Assembly: GCA_003996215.1 (NCBI GenBank)
Contig: QJPP01000836.1
Location: forward strand, 704,027-768,026
DNA length: 64,000 bases
Source of the DNA: Jaltomata sinuosa
Lineage: Eukaryota > Streptophyta > Magnoliopsida > Solanales > Solanaceae
Direction: 5' to 3'
Part shown: piece by piece, positions 23,574 to 34,560 of the stretch
Position numbering within the stretch: position 1 is the first letter of the stretch
Layout of the letters: every line of letters begins with the position of its first letter
The notes under the pieces: model-generated
Told to the model about the DNA's origin: nothing
What the model saw: the letters and a program-made list of their open reading frames with translations, nothing else
The model's database searches: none
Position numbers and translations under genes: made by a program

Positions 23574-25376
23574 AGGATTGAGGTAACATCATTATGCCGC
23601 GATGTTAAATCAAGCGCTGCTTAGGAGGCAACCCAAGTTTCTTTCTTTGTTTTTTGTTATTATTTGTTGTTGTTGATGTTATGTAGGGAATGCATGGAAT
23701 GGAAATGTGGACAAAGGAAAACAAGGCAAAAATGTGTCGTATGATAGATGGTGCAGACCGCACAAGCCATTGTGCGTGTCGCACAGCCAACCGCACACCA
23801 AAACAGAGGGTTTGGAGGAAAAGTGAAAAAAATAGAGGTGACATGCGATGGGTTGTGCGGACCGCACAAGCCCAAGTACGTGTTGCACCTCCATCGCACC
23901 AGAAAATAGATGCCTGGGTAAGCCCAAGAGAGAAAAAAAAGGCATGTGCAATACGCCATACAGTCCGCACCTTGCCTGGTGCGAATCGTATATCGCGACG
24001 CACAGGAGGTAAATTTGAATTTTTAATTGACCTAACCCATTGACCGACCCGATCTGGAGAAGACCCAGCCGGCTCTTCTTCTTCTTTTTCTTTTAAAACT
24101 GCCTCTTTCTCTTCTTTTTCCACCATCTTCCTCTACAACTCTCACAATCCTCCACCAAAATTCTCTTCAAACCCCTCAAACTCCCATAAATTCTTCTCTT
24201 CTTCTCACTCTATCTTATCCACCAGTTCTCCACGTCGTCGCTGTCATTCTCCGAGAGGTCTTGTGGGTCACCATTGTTGGAATTCAAAAAGCTTTGATTT
24301 CCGTTCTTCCCTTTATAATCTTCACTTGTGATAAGTTTCCCGATGTTAAATAGTTGTTTTTATGATTGTTAGGAACTCATATTATGAAGCATGCTTAGTA
24401 GACTAGCCATGTTGATAATGAGTCAGATCCGAAAATTTTGGGTCCCCAATTTTGAGTCGTAATGATGAAATCTTCTGATGTCAACTTGGTAGCTTGTAAA
24501 TCTTGACTATGCATGTTGATTGATAGTAATGTTTAGCCTTAATATCTGTGATGGGGTGAAGTCTGAGTAACCCCCTTGTGACTAGTTCTTGATTTGGCCC
24601 GATGATAGATCGGGTGACGTCGTTCTTAAGGGCCAGTCATCGGTAGTCACAAGGTTTTGTTTGATAATTGAGGCAGAATATTGCTGATTGTATGCCCAGG
24701 ATCCTGATTGAAAATCTAGTTGGGGTGTATGATCTTGTGCGGGGAGGAGTTTAATTGTTGATATGCTTGTTGGTGCCCATTGTTGCAAGGAGGGATTGAT
24801 GTTCCGGATGATAGATGGGGTAACGTCCATCTTAAGGGAAGTCGTTGAGTCCTTTATTGTTGGTTATGTGTTGATGGAAATCTGGGGAAGTTTGAGTACT
24901 CGGAAGTTATGGTCATGAATCCCCTTTGCTCTATTTGTTATTATGAATTGGTTGCGTGTGATGCTAAGTGCTGAAGCACATCTTGCTCTATGGATCATAG
25001 GTGTAATGCACAAAAACACAAGGAACCAAAAATTCCAATTGTGCCTTTGTGCATTTCGCATACGATGCATATATATTGACGTGTGGGTCGCACAAGGCGT
25101 CACACCAAGTTGAAAATAAACTGCAAAACACTGACTTGAGGGGCGAAGCTTGATGCGACATGCACTTCTGATGGTGCGGATCACACCAGCTTCGCACATC
25201 AATAGAAAAATTTCCTAAAGGTTCTGTTGGCTTTTGCGACAACACATGTGACATCCACTCTTCCTAGTGTGTTTCGCATATGGTCCGCACAAGACAACAG
25301 ACACCTACTTTGCTTTCTAATCTATTGCATTCCACCCTTAGTAGATTTTGTTTTGTTTTTGGCTAACAATCTTTGG
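23574..25376 (+). other. Family E central non-coding region
   Basis: About 1.8 kb in place of pol. It opens with gcgctgcttaggaggcaacc (about 23614), a landmark I associate with the region 3' of pol in Athila-like elements, so pol and its borders appear to have been cut out cleanly. It holds gtgcgg/ccgcac-rich stretches (23750-24005, 25060-25290) and two copies of a gatgatagat...tcttaaggg motif (24601-24632, 24808-24839). Open frames at 23605-24126, 23690-24043 and 24864-25254 overlap one another in GC-rich repeats and have no domain. Confidence 0.5.
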
Positions 25377-26800
25377 ATGCAGACTATTTCTTCTAATAGG
25401 GGTAACACCGAGAGGAACTCGCGTAGGCCAACCGCTCTCTCCTCCTCCAAGCCAACTTCAAAAGGGAAGAAGAAAGTCTCATCGGCCCGTGATCAAGCCT
25501 CAGAGGAGGAGAGAGTTTGGTTTGGAATGGAGAGCATGAAAGTAATCTATGATCGTGATAGGGGCAAGTCCTTCAATGAGGAGCAAAGCTTCAACCTGAA
25601 TGCGGTAGGGGATAATCTGCCCAACATCCCCACTCAGTTTGCTAAGCGCCACTGGCAACCGTTTCAGGAAGTACTCGGGAACTATTACAAAGAGTTGGTC
25701 CGGGAGTTTTTAGCTTCATACCAAGTCGCCCAAGATGCTAGGGGCCACAAATAGGATTGTGAGAAATTTCCCGCATTGGACTCTGTTACAGTTAGGGGGA
25801 AATAAGTCCATATCACACCAGCTGCCATTAATGCCATCTACTAGAGCAGTCCAATCGAGTCAGCAACCACCCTAATGGAGAAGTTGCTCCTTAGGCGCAA
25901 ACCTTTCGAGTGGGCTACCCCCATCATTTCTCCTGATACACCCTCATGGGCCACCATGGGAGGTGAAATCCCCCGCCCGATATTGTACTTTGAGGCTCGC
26001 TTGTGGTATGAATTTGTTCGCACCCGTCTTATACCATCTCAGAACGAGATCACACACGATGGAGCCATATTGATAGATACAATCATGGAAGGAGATCATG
26101 TCAATGTGGAAGAGGTCATTGCCTTGGTGATAAAAAGGAAGTCCCGAAGGAGTGGTGATGTTTTTCCTTTCCCGGTATTGATCAGCAAATTATGTGCACA
26201 AGTCGGTGTCCCTTTCTTCGATTTTGATGCTCCTACCCTCGCCATTAGTGTATTGGATCTTGACAAAAAGACTGACCGATATGCTCCCTGATTCAAAAGG
26301 CCTAGGGTTGAAGCATCAGTGGAAGTCGAGGATGATGACTCGAATGTAGACATGCATACTTCTCTTCTTTCTCCTACTGCCTCACAAGGACACACTCCTC
26401 TAGCTACTGCACATAGGGAGCCACTCAGCCTCCAAGACATGGTTGACAAAGCATATAATCATGAGAGGCAGTTGAAGGATTTGTCAGATGATCTCCCAGG
26501 GTAGATTGGGAGGGCAGACAAAGTAGCCATGAAAGAAGTGGTGGAATGAACTCTTGACCTACGGAAATGAGTGGATGCGTGCGAGAGGTCTCTCAAGTCC
26601 ATTCGGTCGGACATAGCCAAAGAAAAAGGGAAAGCACCGATAATCCAAGAGGACTTGTCCATATTGCCTTCACCTAGGTAGATTCCTGGCCCGTTGGATG
26701 ACTTGTTTGCTTCATATGCATCCGAAGAGCTTCCCGGTCATGAGGAGGAGGAAGCAGAAGATGATGAGGACTATATCCTACAGGGAGTTCCACCCTTTTC
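25377..26800 (+). pseudogene. Plant-transposon-protein-like ORF of family E
   Basis: The ATG at 25377 opens a Ser/Lys-rich N-terminus (TSKGKKKVSSARDQASEEER), then a conserved-looking core: FGMESMKVIYDRDRGKSF, FAKRHWQPFQEVLGNYYKEL and VREFLASYQVAQ, to a stop at 25754. After stops near 25755-25845 the frame resumes (LMEKLLLRRKPFEW, then GGEIPRPILYFEARLWYEFV, ILIDTIMEGDHVNVEEVIAL) to 26291, and an acidic tail is readable to about 26800 (GHEEEEAEDDEDY). This matches the 'putative plant transposon protein' type of ORF found 3' of pol in Athila-like elements of Solanaceae and legumes. Its role is unknown; an env-like position has been proposed for such ORFs. Broken here. Confidence 0.6.
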
Positions 26801-28862
26801 CCATTGCATTATGAGCATTAAGGACAACGCTTCTTTCATGGGAGGGGTGGCTTTCTTTACTTGCTTTTTAGTGCCCGTGAGTGGGCTTGAGACAATTTCT
26901 TGCCCTTGTTGGGCCTAGTTGACTATTCTGCTTAGTTTTATTTATCCATTGTCGGGCACATTTTGGATAATCGATTGTGATGCTACTATTTTTTTCTTTT
27001 TTAGATTATGTTTTTGTTTTACTTTGAGCTTAATTGTGCCCTCGCCGGGCTTGAATTTTATTGATGATGTGCTGGGTTGGTCTTACATGCCCCATGGTTC
27101 CACTTCCCATGCCTTGCAAATGCGCTAAATGCCTACGCCGAGGTTTGTTCTTGATTGATTCATGAGCGCAAAAAAATTGTGGATCTCCTTGTTGATAGTA
27201 GTGCAGAAATAAACTCCGAGGATTTTCTTAATACTACGATTCTTTCCCAAGGAGCAAAAGTTTTGATTATTTTCTTCTTCTTTTCTTTTTTTGTGTGTTG
27301 AACCGGGTTGGTGTTTCCCTATGATAGATTGAGAGGCGACTATCTTAAGGGAAAACGCCAAGTTTAGTTTAGAATTGAGTCCGTAAATGCTTGTCTCGAA
27401 ATGGGCCCACCAAAATAAATTCTTGGTAATTTGTTTTGTTAAAAAAGAAAGGAAGAAGGGAAATGAATTTTTGAGGAAAAGTGTTCTCTTGTCATGACTT
27501 GCACACTCTCGCTTTGGCTTGATTGACTCACAAACGAGTGTGTAATGAACTCGGAATAGCTTGTCAAAAGTCATTTTCCCCAATTGATTGTGGGACTAAT
27601 GGATGAAGTCTTGTGGCATGATACCTTGTGCGGTGAGGCGTTACCTTGATTCTTGTGCATAAGTGTCGTCTAGAACTTGCCCCGAATGTGATTCAAGGCG
27701 AAATTCTAGGTGTAACCAAGCTTGGGAAATGACCTTTGGCCCTTTTTGATAGTCACTTCACTCAAATGACCTCCCAATGACATCAAATCCTAGTGAGACC
27801 CTTTGAGCTTGTGACCATTCTTTGACACCTTTGTAACACCTTGACCTTTTTGGAACCTCTATCTTGGCACCCATCCTCCCTAATTGCTTGAAAAATGAAA
27901 CGTAGGCTAAAAGTCTAAGTTTGGGGAGGGAACAAAAGATAACATAGGCAAATGCCTAAGTTTGAGGGGTGCATGTGATCAAATGAGGAGAAGAAAAGAA
28001 ATGCACTTCAAGTGCAAGGTAGCACCTTGATTCGAGAATTGAAAATTGCTCCAAAAGATCAATCTCACGAGCAAATTGAAATGCAAAAATAGGTGCTACC
28101 AAGTGAAGGTGATATAAGGTGTGAATGATCATGAGGTAAAAAAGGAGAAATCTTGGGTTGTGTGAGGGAGAAATAAGGTGAAGTTGAAAATTGAAAAATG
28201 TAAGCGGTGTTTGAAATGAAAACAAAGGGCATTAGGGAGGTGTAGTCACTTGAACCAAATGATATCCTCACCTTAGCCCTAGCCAACATCGTAACCCGCA
28301 AGTCCTTGGTGATTTCGAGCTTTGAGACCCTACATTAGTGGCGATCTACATGAAGGGCAAGCCTATGGTTCGGCGTGTATGCACTTGAACTTCCTTGAGA
28401 GAGTGAGAGTCTTCTTGGTTCTCTTATAATCCTGTGGTTAAGAATTGAATAATTGTGAGTGGGATTCTCTCTTGTGGTGAGTGGCATCATGAACTCGAAT
28501 TGAAGAATAAAGTCTCTATTTCAATTGGGGGAAATGAATGAGACAAGTTGTGTGGCGAATCTGGAGGCAAACCTTGACGGTCTATGCCAATGACTTGAGA
28601 AGACAAAATGTCTTGTTTTGAATGGCAAATTCCCTTGAGTTTTAAAAGAGATATGATGTCCTTTTTGAAAAAGGTTTTGAAATGAGCAATTGCCTTGAGT
28701 ATGTGGGGGTCCAAATTGAGATAAGCATAGTAGTTGAGTCTTTTGTTTGAGTCTTTTGTTTGTTTATTTTTCTTAAAATTTTTAGTGTAGAATAGTTTTT
28801 GAGCCTTAGCATAATTCATTCCTTGCCATGTGAGTATCTTGCTTGAGGACAAGCAATAGTTC
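26801..28862 (+). other. Family E 3' non-coding region
   Basis: About 2 kb between the last ORF and the polypurine tract. It contains a third copy of the gatagat...tcttaaggg motif (27321-27352). No gene is supported; the minus-strand open frames at 27125-27583, 27956-28301 and 28487-28897 have no domain and fall in low-complexity sequence. Confidence 0.45.
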
Positions 28863-28875
28863 AAGTTTAGGGGTT
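28863..28875 (+). other. Polypurine tract of family E
   Basis: aagtttaggggtt lies immediately 5' of the 3' LTR. The same tract, reversed, precedes the inverted LTR fragment at 56615. Confidence 0.6.
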
Positions 28876-30388
28876 TGATAAGTCGGTAATCTACCAACTT
28901 ATTGAACCAATATCCATGAATTATTGGTATGTTTTGAATCCATTTAGAGGTTCTTATGGCATGTATTGATGTCTATGCAAGTACTTTGAATAGAAGATGA
29001 GAAACAAGAATATGGACCCAAAAAGAGCCAAAAAGGAGCTAAGTGTGAAGAGTTGAGATAAGCTGGAGAATCTGCCGAGAGGTGCGGTGGTTGTGCGACA
29101 TGCACAAGCCGATATGCGGTTTGCATCTCCTCCACATGAAGCTACAAAGATGACTGAAGATTCTGCTAAGGAGTGTGGTCGCCATGCGACGCGCACATCC
29201 CATGGTGCGAAATGCACCACCTTCGCATAAAGCCTACTTAAGCGGCTGAAGTCACTGGTCAACCTGAAGCAGGTGTGCGACGCGCACACTGCGATGTGTG
29301 AACCGCACGCCACGTTGCACACCACCCAGAGGGCAATTTTGTCCTAAATTTATGTGACGATTTGGGAACATATAAAAGGCAATTTTAGGCTTATTTTGTA
29401 TATACAATTTCGAGTAGAGAATTTTAGATAGAGAACTTGGAGATATTTTTGGATTGTAAACACTTTTCTCCATCTCCATTGAGAGAGGGTTTTCAATCCA
29501 ATCTTTTGGTTAACAAAATTGTGTGCCTATTTGACTCTAGAACTTGAGAATCAACTACAATGGATGGAAATTTGATTTATCCAGTTGGTATATCTTCTCC
29601 CCTTTCTATGATTGGCTAATTTCTCTTGTCTAGGGGTGTATTAATGATGGGTGCTTAGTTAATGGGTGTGGGTGTTGCTAATTCACTTTTATAATTGCTT
29701 ATCTGATATGAGTCTAGTAATTTCACCATATTTTAATCTAATAATTTGTGGTTGCCAACATGAATTTACCTTACTTGGATATATAATTGCTCGAGAGAGA
29801 ATTTTGTAGTTGTGGATGTGAAATTGCTAGTGGGTACTTGGGAATCCACTTAGATTGGAGGCTAGACATAGCTTCAATCGCAGAATCTCTCATTTAAGGG
29901 TCCGAGCTAGAAATAGGACGACCTCCCCAAGCAAATATTGGTTGGTTATTTAGCATACCGAATAATATTCTAACTGAAATCATCGGATATGTGGATGTTG
30001 ATTGAGAGATAGCATTCCACACTTATGACCAACGCTACCCGTGTCAATAGGTGAGAATTTAAGTGAATTAGTGACTACTTTATCCTATAGCAAATGCCCC
30101 ATCAGAAATGCACCCCTAGTCATCTAGTCCTTATTGGTACACCCATCTTGATTTTATAGTTTTTAATTGAATTGAGTTAGTAGTGAAAACTTTCTCAATT
30201 CCCCCCATTTACTTGCTTTGGTTTTGTTGAACAACTACTCTCACTTTGAAATCGCTTCGCACAATCTCTAATTAGTTAAATCAGGTCCCTTGGGTACGAC
30301 CCCGACATCTGTTAGGTTTATAAATGTGTTTTTACTACGTGATCACCGTGACCTCCTAGTTGGAGAGCCACGATTTGAGCATTCATCA
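28876..30388 (+). repeat. Family E 3' LTR, complete
   Basis: A 1,513-bp LTR, TGATAAGTCGG to GCATTCATCA, followed by the gtcta duplication. It holds a cluster of gtgcg/cgcac motifs (29083-29310). A near-copy of its last part lies at 20619-21092 and an inverted partial copy at 55840-56615. Confidence 0.85.
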
Positions 30389-31374
30389 GTCTACTCGGGC
30401 AGCCAACACAATCAACCACTATGAATATAAATAGCTTTTTTTATAATATACTAGTCATATCGCTCGTAGGCTCTAAGGAATCATGCCGAGAAGAAAGAAT
30501 ATCTTTAACATACCTCATGCCGATTCCTTGGCATTAATCAAAACCTAGCTCATAACCTTCTATAGGTACTTCCACGTAATAGCTCCTAACAACCACCAGG
30601 AGCTCTAACCAATATACAGCTAGAAAATATGACAAATATGTCGATAATAATAATTTTTCCTCGAAATCGATTCTAAAGCTCAAATTGAGAATGGGTCAAA
30701 TATTTAGAACTTCTACCTTGTGATAAACAGATGTTAACACTAGAGAAGTATAAAACCCATGAGCTGCCTCTTTGCAGTAACAACAAATGGAGCCAAAATT
30801 GATGGGAAAATGATACCATAACTATGGGATCGCAAGATAGAAAAACTTCTGTTAATATTCCGAGCTAAGAACATTAATGTCCATGGAGGATTTATGGGGT
30901 TGAGCTATGATTGTTTTCTGGGTCTCAGTCGAGTTCTATGGAAATAAAATGAAGAATGTGGTATTTTATAAAGCACTGCCAACTTAAGGGCTAGGGGCCT
31001 GCCTCCACATTCCTACTTGTGTAGTCTCGCAAAAATGTGAATATCTCTCTATTCTGAAGATATATGGACAAACAATTTAGTGTGTTGGAAACTGAACTCA
31101 TAGACCTTCAATTTGGTAGGTAGGGAGCCCTCTAAATATTTATACATTGGAGAAAATTTGAGACATTTGATCCAAATTTCATAAAATTTATTAAAGTAAT
31201 TTATAATAACTTTGCTGATTTTTATTTCGCAACTTGATAGACTTCAAAACTTAACATATGATCATAGAGTAATTAGAATACCTCATAACACATCCTTCCT
31301 AACATATTAAGCACGCTTAGTCTTACCTCGAAAATATGGGTTAATTTAAATATTTTAACAGGCAGGGTGTTACA
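30389..31374 (-). repeat. Family D LTR in reverse orientation, proximal half
   Basis: Read on the minus strand it starts TGTAACACCCTGCC at 31374 and contains aagttttgaagtc and aaatgtctcaaattttctc, which are also recognisable in the family B LTR, so D is a distant chromovirus relative. It continues at 22199 beyond the family E insertion; together the halves make an LTR of about 2.1 kb. No internal region is attached. Confidence 0.65.
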
Positions 31375-32401
31375 GGATTAGTATAGTTATGGTCATCAAT
31401 ATCTAAATCACCCACTCAATATTTCTCAATATTGAGTGGTATAACTCAAAATCACCTCCACAAGATGAAATAGTTGAAATTAGGACAATTGATTAGAGAC
31501 TCAAGTTGAATAATTGCCATCTCTATCCCAAACCCATTAACTAATCTCTTGATTTGTCTAATTTCTTGTTAGCTAATTAAACCAACCATAGTTCCTCTTT
31601 CTCAAGTAAGAACTTTAGCAATTGGGTCAAAAATCTAGGTTTGCAACCAGAAATTCACAAATTAAGCAAGTAAATAGCTAAATAATTATCATTGCAATCA
31701 TAATCAAGCATTGAATTAGTTATCCATTAGAAATCACACACTAGGACTAGATTGCAATTCTCAAACCCTAGAAGAAGGGGTTAGCTACTCAGGAAATAAA
31801 AAATACAATGGAAACTAAAGTAGAAAATATAAACATACTGAAAATTAAAAAGAAATTACAAACTCTAGTTGTCTTCCTCCTTTGAAAGGATAAAAATGGC
31901 TAAGAAAGCTCTAGGAGAGGCCCATCTATTGTAATGTCGAAGAGAATGGATAAAAGAGATCTAAAATGCTTTTAGCATTTAAAGTCGCTAGTAAGAAAAG
32001 TCAAAAATGTCCCTCAGAAAATATTGTGCTCCACAATTAAAGAATTATGCTAGCAATTGGATGATTGTGCTAGCAATAGGGTCATGTGCTCCACAATGTT
32101 GATGAAAGAAGCCAAAATAACTGTGAAGTTTTCCTGTTGTGGATTTACAGGTGAACCATATTATGATACCAATTTTGATTGTTCTCTGCAATCAGGACAT
32201 TGTGGTCCACAATGACTTTTATTCATTTCTTCAATGTTCATAATTCTTTGTTCTAATCACCTAAGTTCCACACGCCACTTGGATTACTTCAATTTTTTGA
32301 AATCAAGCACAATTCATCAACATATTTAGCTTAATGATCACCTTCAAACTCAAAACTATAGTAGATGGTACTAATAAAGTGGTGAAAATCACCACTTGTC
32401 A
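31375..32401 (-). repeat. Probable reversed LTR or LTR fragment
   Basis: On the minus strand this begins TGTGACAAGTGG at about 32402, exactly where an integrase reading frame is interrupted. It has internal repeats of a tgtgctccacaat/gctagcaattgg type (about 32025-32095). The far end is not clear. LTR nature is inferred from the TG start and from breaking an ORF. No coding potential. Confidence 0.35.
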
Positions 32402-33060
32402 CACACCAGCCTGCAGAGTATTCCATTTGAGGCTCTTTATGGTTACTCACCTCAATACTTGTACTTAGGTCGCTTATTGAAAATGTAGTGTCTGTAGAAC
32501 AGGATGTCATGCAGAGACAACAAACGCACCAACTATTACAAGACCATTTAAGAAAGGCTCAAAAAGAATGAGGTTGTATGTGGATAAGAACGGATAGAAA
32601 GTTCCAGGTAGGAGAAATAGTGTACCTTAAGCTTCAAACTTACATACAGTCCTCTATTACCTTGAGGAGGAATCTTAAGCTGAGTTTCAGGTATTATGAC
32701 CCTTTCAGAGTCTCGACAAGAATTGTTAGGGCTTGATTTACCTCCCGAGTTCAAAGTGCATTCGGTTTTCATGTATCATTGCTCAAAAAGAAGATAGGCA
32801 ACAAAGTTTTGGTGCAAACCACCTTGCCTTTTACTACTGATGATGGCTAGTTTTGGTTAGGACGATGGCCATTTTGTAGAGACAAATGGTGAAAAAAGAT
32901 AACGCAATTGTGGTTAAGGTGTTAGTACAGTGGTACAACCTAACACCTGAAGATGCTACATAGGCTACAAATACATTAAGACTAAATTTTCTAATTTTTA
33001 TACTTGATCCATGAGGAAAATGATTATTTGAAGAGGAAGAGATTGTCATGAGTTATATTA
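32402..33060 (+). pseudogene. Ty3/gypsy integrase C-terminus and chromodomain-like remnant
   Basis: Frames carry HTSLQSIPFEALYGYSPQYL at the start (the conserved end of the integrase core), then RRNLKLSFRYYDPF and HVSLLKKKIGNKVLVQTTLP in shifted frames. A chromodomain-like end reads VVKVLVQWYNLTPEDAT and EEEEIVMSYI. The order and spacing fit the last ~220 residues of a gypsy polyprotein. Many stops and frameshifts. It differs from the family A/B tail, so it is another chromovirus lineage (Reina- or Galadriel-like is possible). Confidence 0.65.
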
Positions 33061-33091
33061 TTATGTACTTAAGAGTTGAATTAGTTATGAT

Positions 33092-33549
33092 TAGAGGTGG
33101 TAAAATCAGTCTATAAAATCGTAATATGCTTAACTCGTTTAGATTTGAGCAGATTAACAACTCGTTTATTTTATTAATTAGGCTCATTTTGACCCGCTTA
33201 GTTCGATCCATTTTAATACTAAGCTGATATGCAATCCAGATTGGCCCATGAAAACTTTGTATAAATAGTTTTAAAAATATATTGTCTTTATTTGATATGT
33301 TTTATATAGTCATAATATAAGGGGAGGAAGTTTTACTAGGTAATCAAACAAATTATAAGAAAGCAAGTTTTGTATTTAAAACTTAGTAAGAATTTGGCAG
33401 GTTGGGTTATGACCCAATTTTTAGCTCATTTCAGCTCAATCTGTTTCAGCCCAAGTAACATTTAAGCGTGTTAATGATCCGCTCATTTATTAACTCAAGT
33501 CATTTTGATATTCTCAAATTCATTTCAACCCACCCATTTGATACACCTA
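33092..33549. mobile_element. Non-autonomous hAT-like element (458 bp)
   Basis: Ends tagaggtggtaaaatc and gatacaccta are imperfect inverted repeats of the TAGRGGTG type usual for plant hAT MITEs. It is flanked by 8-bp direct repeats gttatgat (33084-33091) and gttataat (33550-33557), 7 of 8 matching. It has no ORF and so depends on a transposase elsewhere. Confidence 0.7.
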
Positions 33550-33602
33550 GTTATAATAATTACCTCGTGAAATGTGAGGATTCAACATTAGATTAATGGG
33601 CA

Positions 33603-34560
33603 CATAGGCGAAGCTACAATGTACTAAGGGTGGTTAGGCGGACATTCTTCCCGAAAAATTATATCACGTATATAAGTAAAATGTTACGTTAAATGGTCAA
33701 ATTTCACACTTTGAACACCCTTGAAATAACATGGTGGTTCAGCCTAGCGATGCTAGGCCCTCACTAAAAGCCCAAGGCGCAGTGTACACAGGTTCGAATT
33801 TGAGCAGTTGCTGACCTTAAACCTTTTTTTTAACACTTTTTAAGAAAGCTCCTATTTTATTGCTCATTAAGAAGAATAAATTGATAACTTGATCCTTTAA
33901 TTGTATAAGGAGAATTAACTTTCTAGATAATAGTTAATGAATCTATTATTTTGAAAATAATACAAAATTAATATTACTTATTAAAATAATTCTTTATTAG
34001 GGACCTACAACTTAAAAATCTAAGGAAAAATACAAATTTTTAGTAGCCAATTGGATTTTCAATCGATTTGACTTTGACTTTTCTTTTCTTTTCTTTAAAA
34101 TTTTAAATAAAACTTAAAAGTAATTATTAATCTAAAGTTAATAAGCAAACCATAAAAATACTCTATAACACTGCTAAAAGCGAAAAAAGATCCATATAGA
34201 ATTTTTTTTTTAAATCTCGTTTGATTCTTCTCTTCATTTTTCATGACTCGTTGTTATTGTTATTGTCACTAGAGGTTGGTGAAAGCTTGAAGAGTAAAAG
34301 TGATTTCATTCTAAGCTGAATTTTCTCTTCTTTTTTTTGTTTGCTCTGTCCGTCCATTTCATATTAAATTAAACACGAACATTAAAGCAAAATATTATGA
34401 AGTTTGATTTTAAATTTGTTGATACATTTATTCATAAAAAAAAAATTATTAATATTACGTGGTTTGGTTTTAAATTTTTCAGTGTACCCATTCATCAAAA
34501 ATATAAATTTACTTATGTAATACTTGAACTCTCTTTGTGAAATTTCTGGTTCCGTCACTG
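33603..34560. mobile_element. Non-autonomous hAT-like element (958 bp)
   Basis: Starts cataggcgaagctacaat and ends atttctggttccgtcactg; the ends are imperfect inverted repeats of a CAGTGGCGGA-like type. Flanking 8-bp repeats are aatgggca (33595-33602) and aatgagca (34561-34568), 7 of 8 matching. It holds a tRNA B-box-like string ggttcgaat (33792-33800) and two similar gtttgattttaaattt stretches. No coding region. Confidence 0.6.

Larger units (their letters stand above)
22200..30388 (+). mobile_element. Family E: Athila-like LTR retrotransposon without pol
   Basis: An 8,189-bp insertion with TG at 22200 and CA at 30388, flanked by a perfect 5-bp duplication gtcta (22195-22199 and 30389-30393). 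Order: remnant of 5' LTR (22200-22420), gag (22426-23573), non-coding region with a caacccaag landmark (23630), plant-transposon-protein-like ORF (25377-26800), 3' non-coding region, polypurine tract (28863-28875) and complete 3' LTR (28876-30388). PBS, protease, RT, RNase H and integrase are absent. Athila affiliation is inferred from the gag type, the extra 3' ORF and the LTR ends. Confidence 0.8.

Noticed and set aside
23605..24126. Overlapping open frames on both strands (up to 173 codons)
   Set aside because: They come from GC-rich gtgcg repeats with few stops; no domain and mutually overlapping.
25377..26291. Plant-transposon-protein-like ORF as a host gene
   Set aside because: It has stops, and it sits between gag and the polypurine tract of a retrotransposon with verified ends.
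33740..33815. tRNA-like segment (ggttcgaat B box)
   Set aside because: No convincing A box at the right distance and no cloverleaf could be drawn; the string lies within a hAT-like element.
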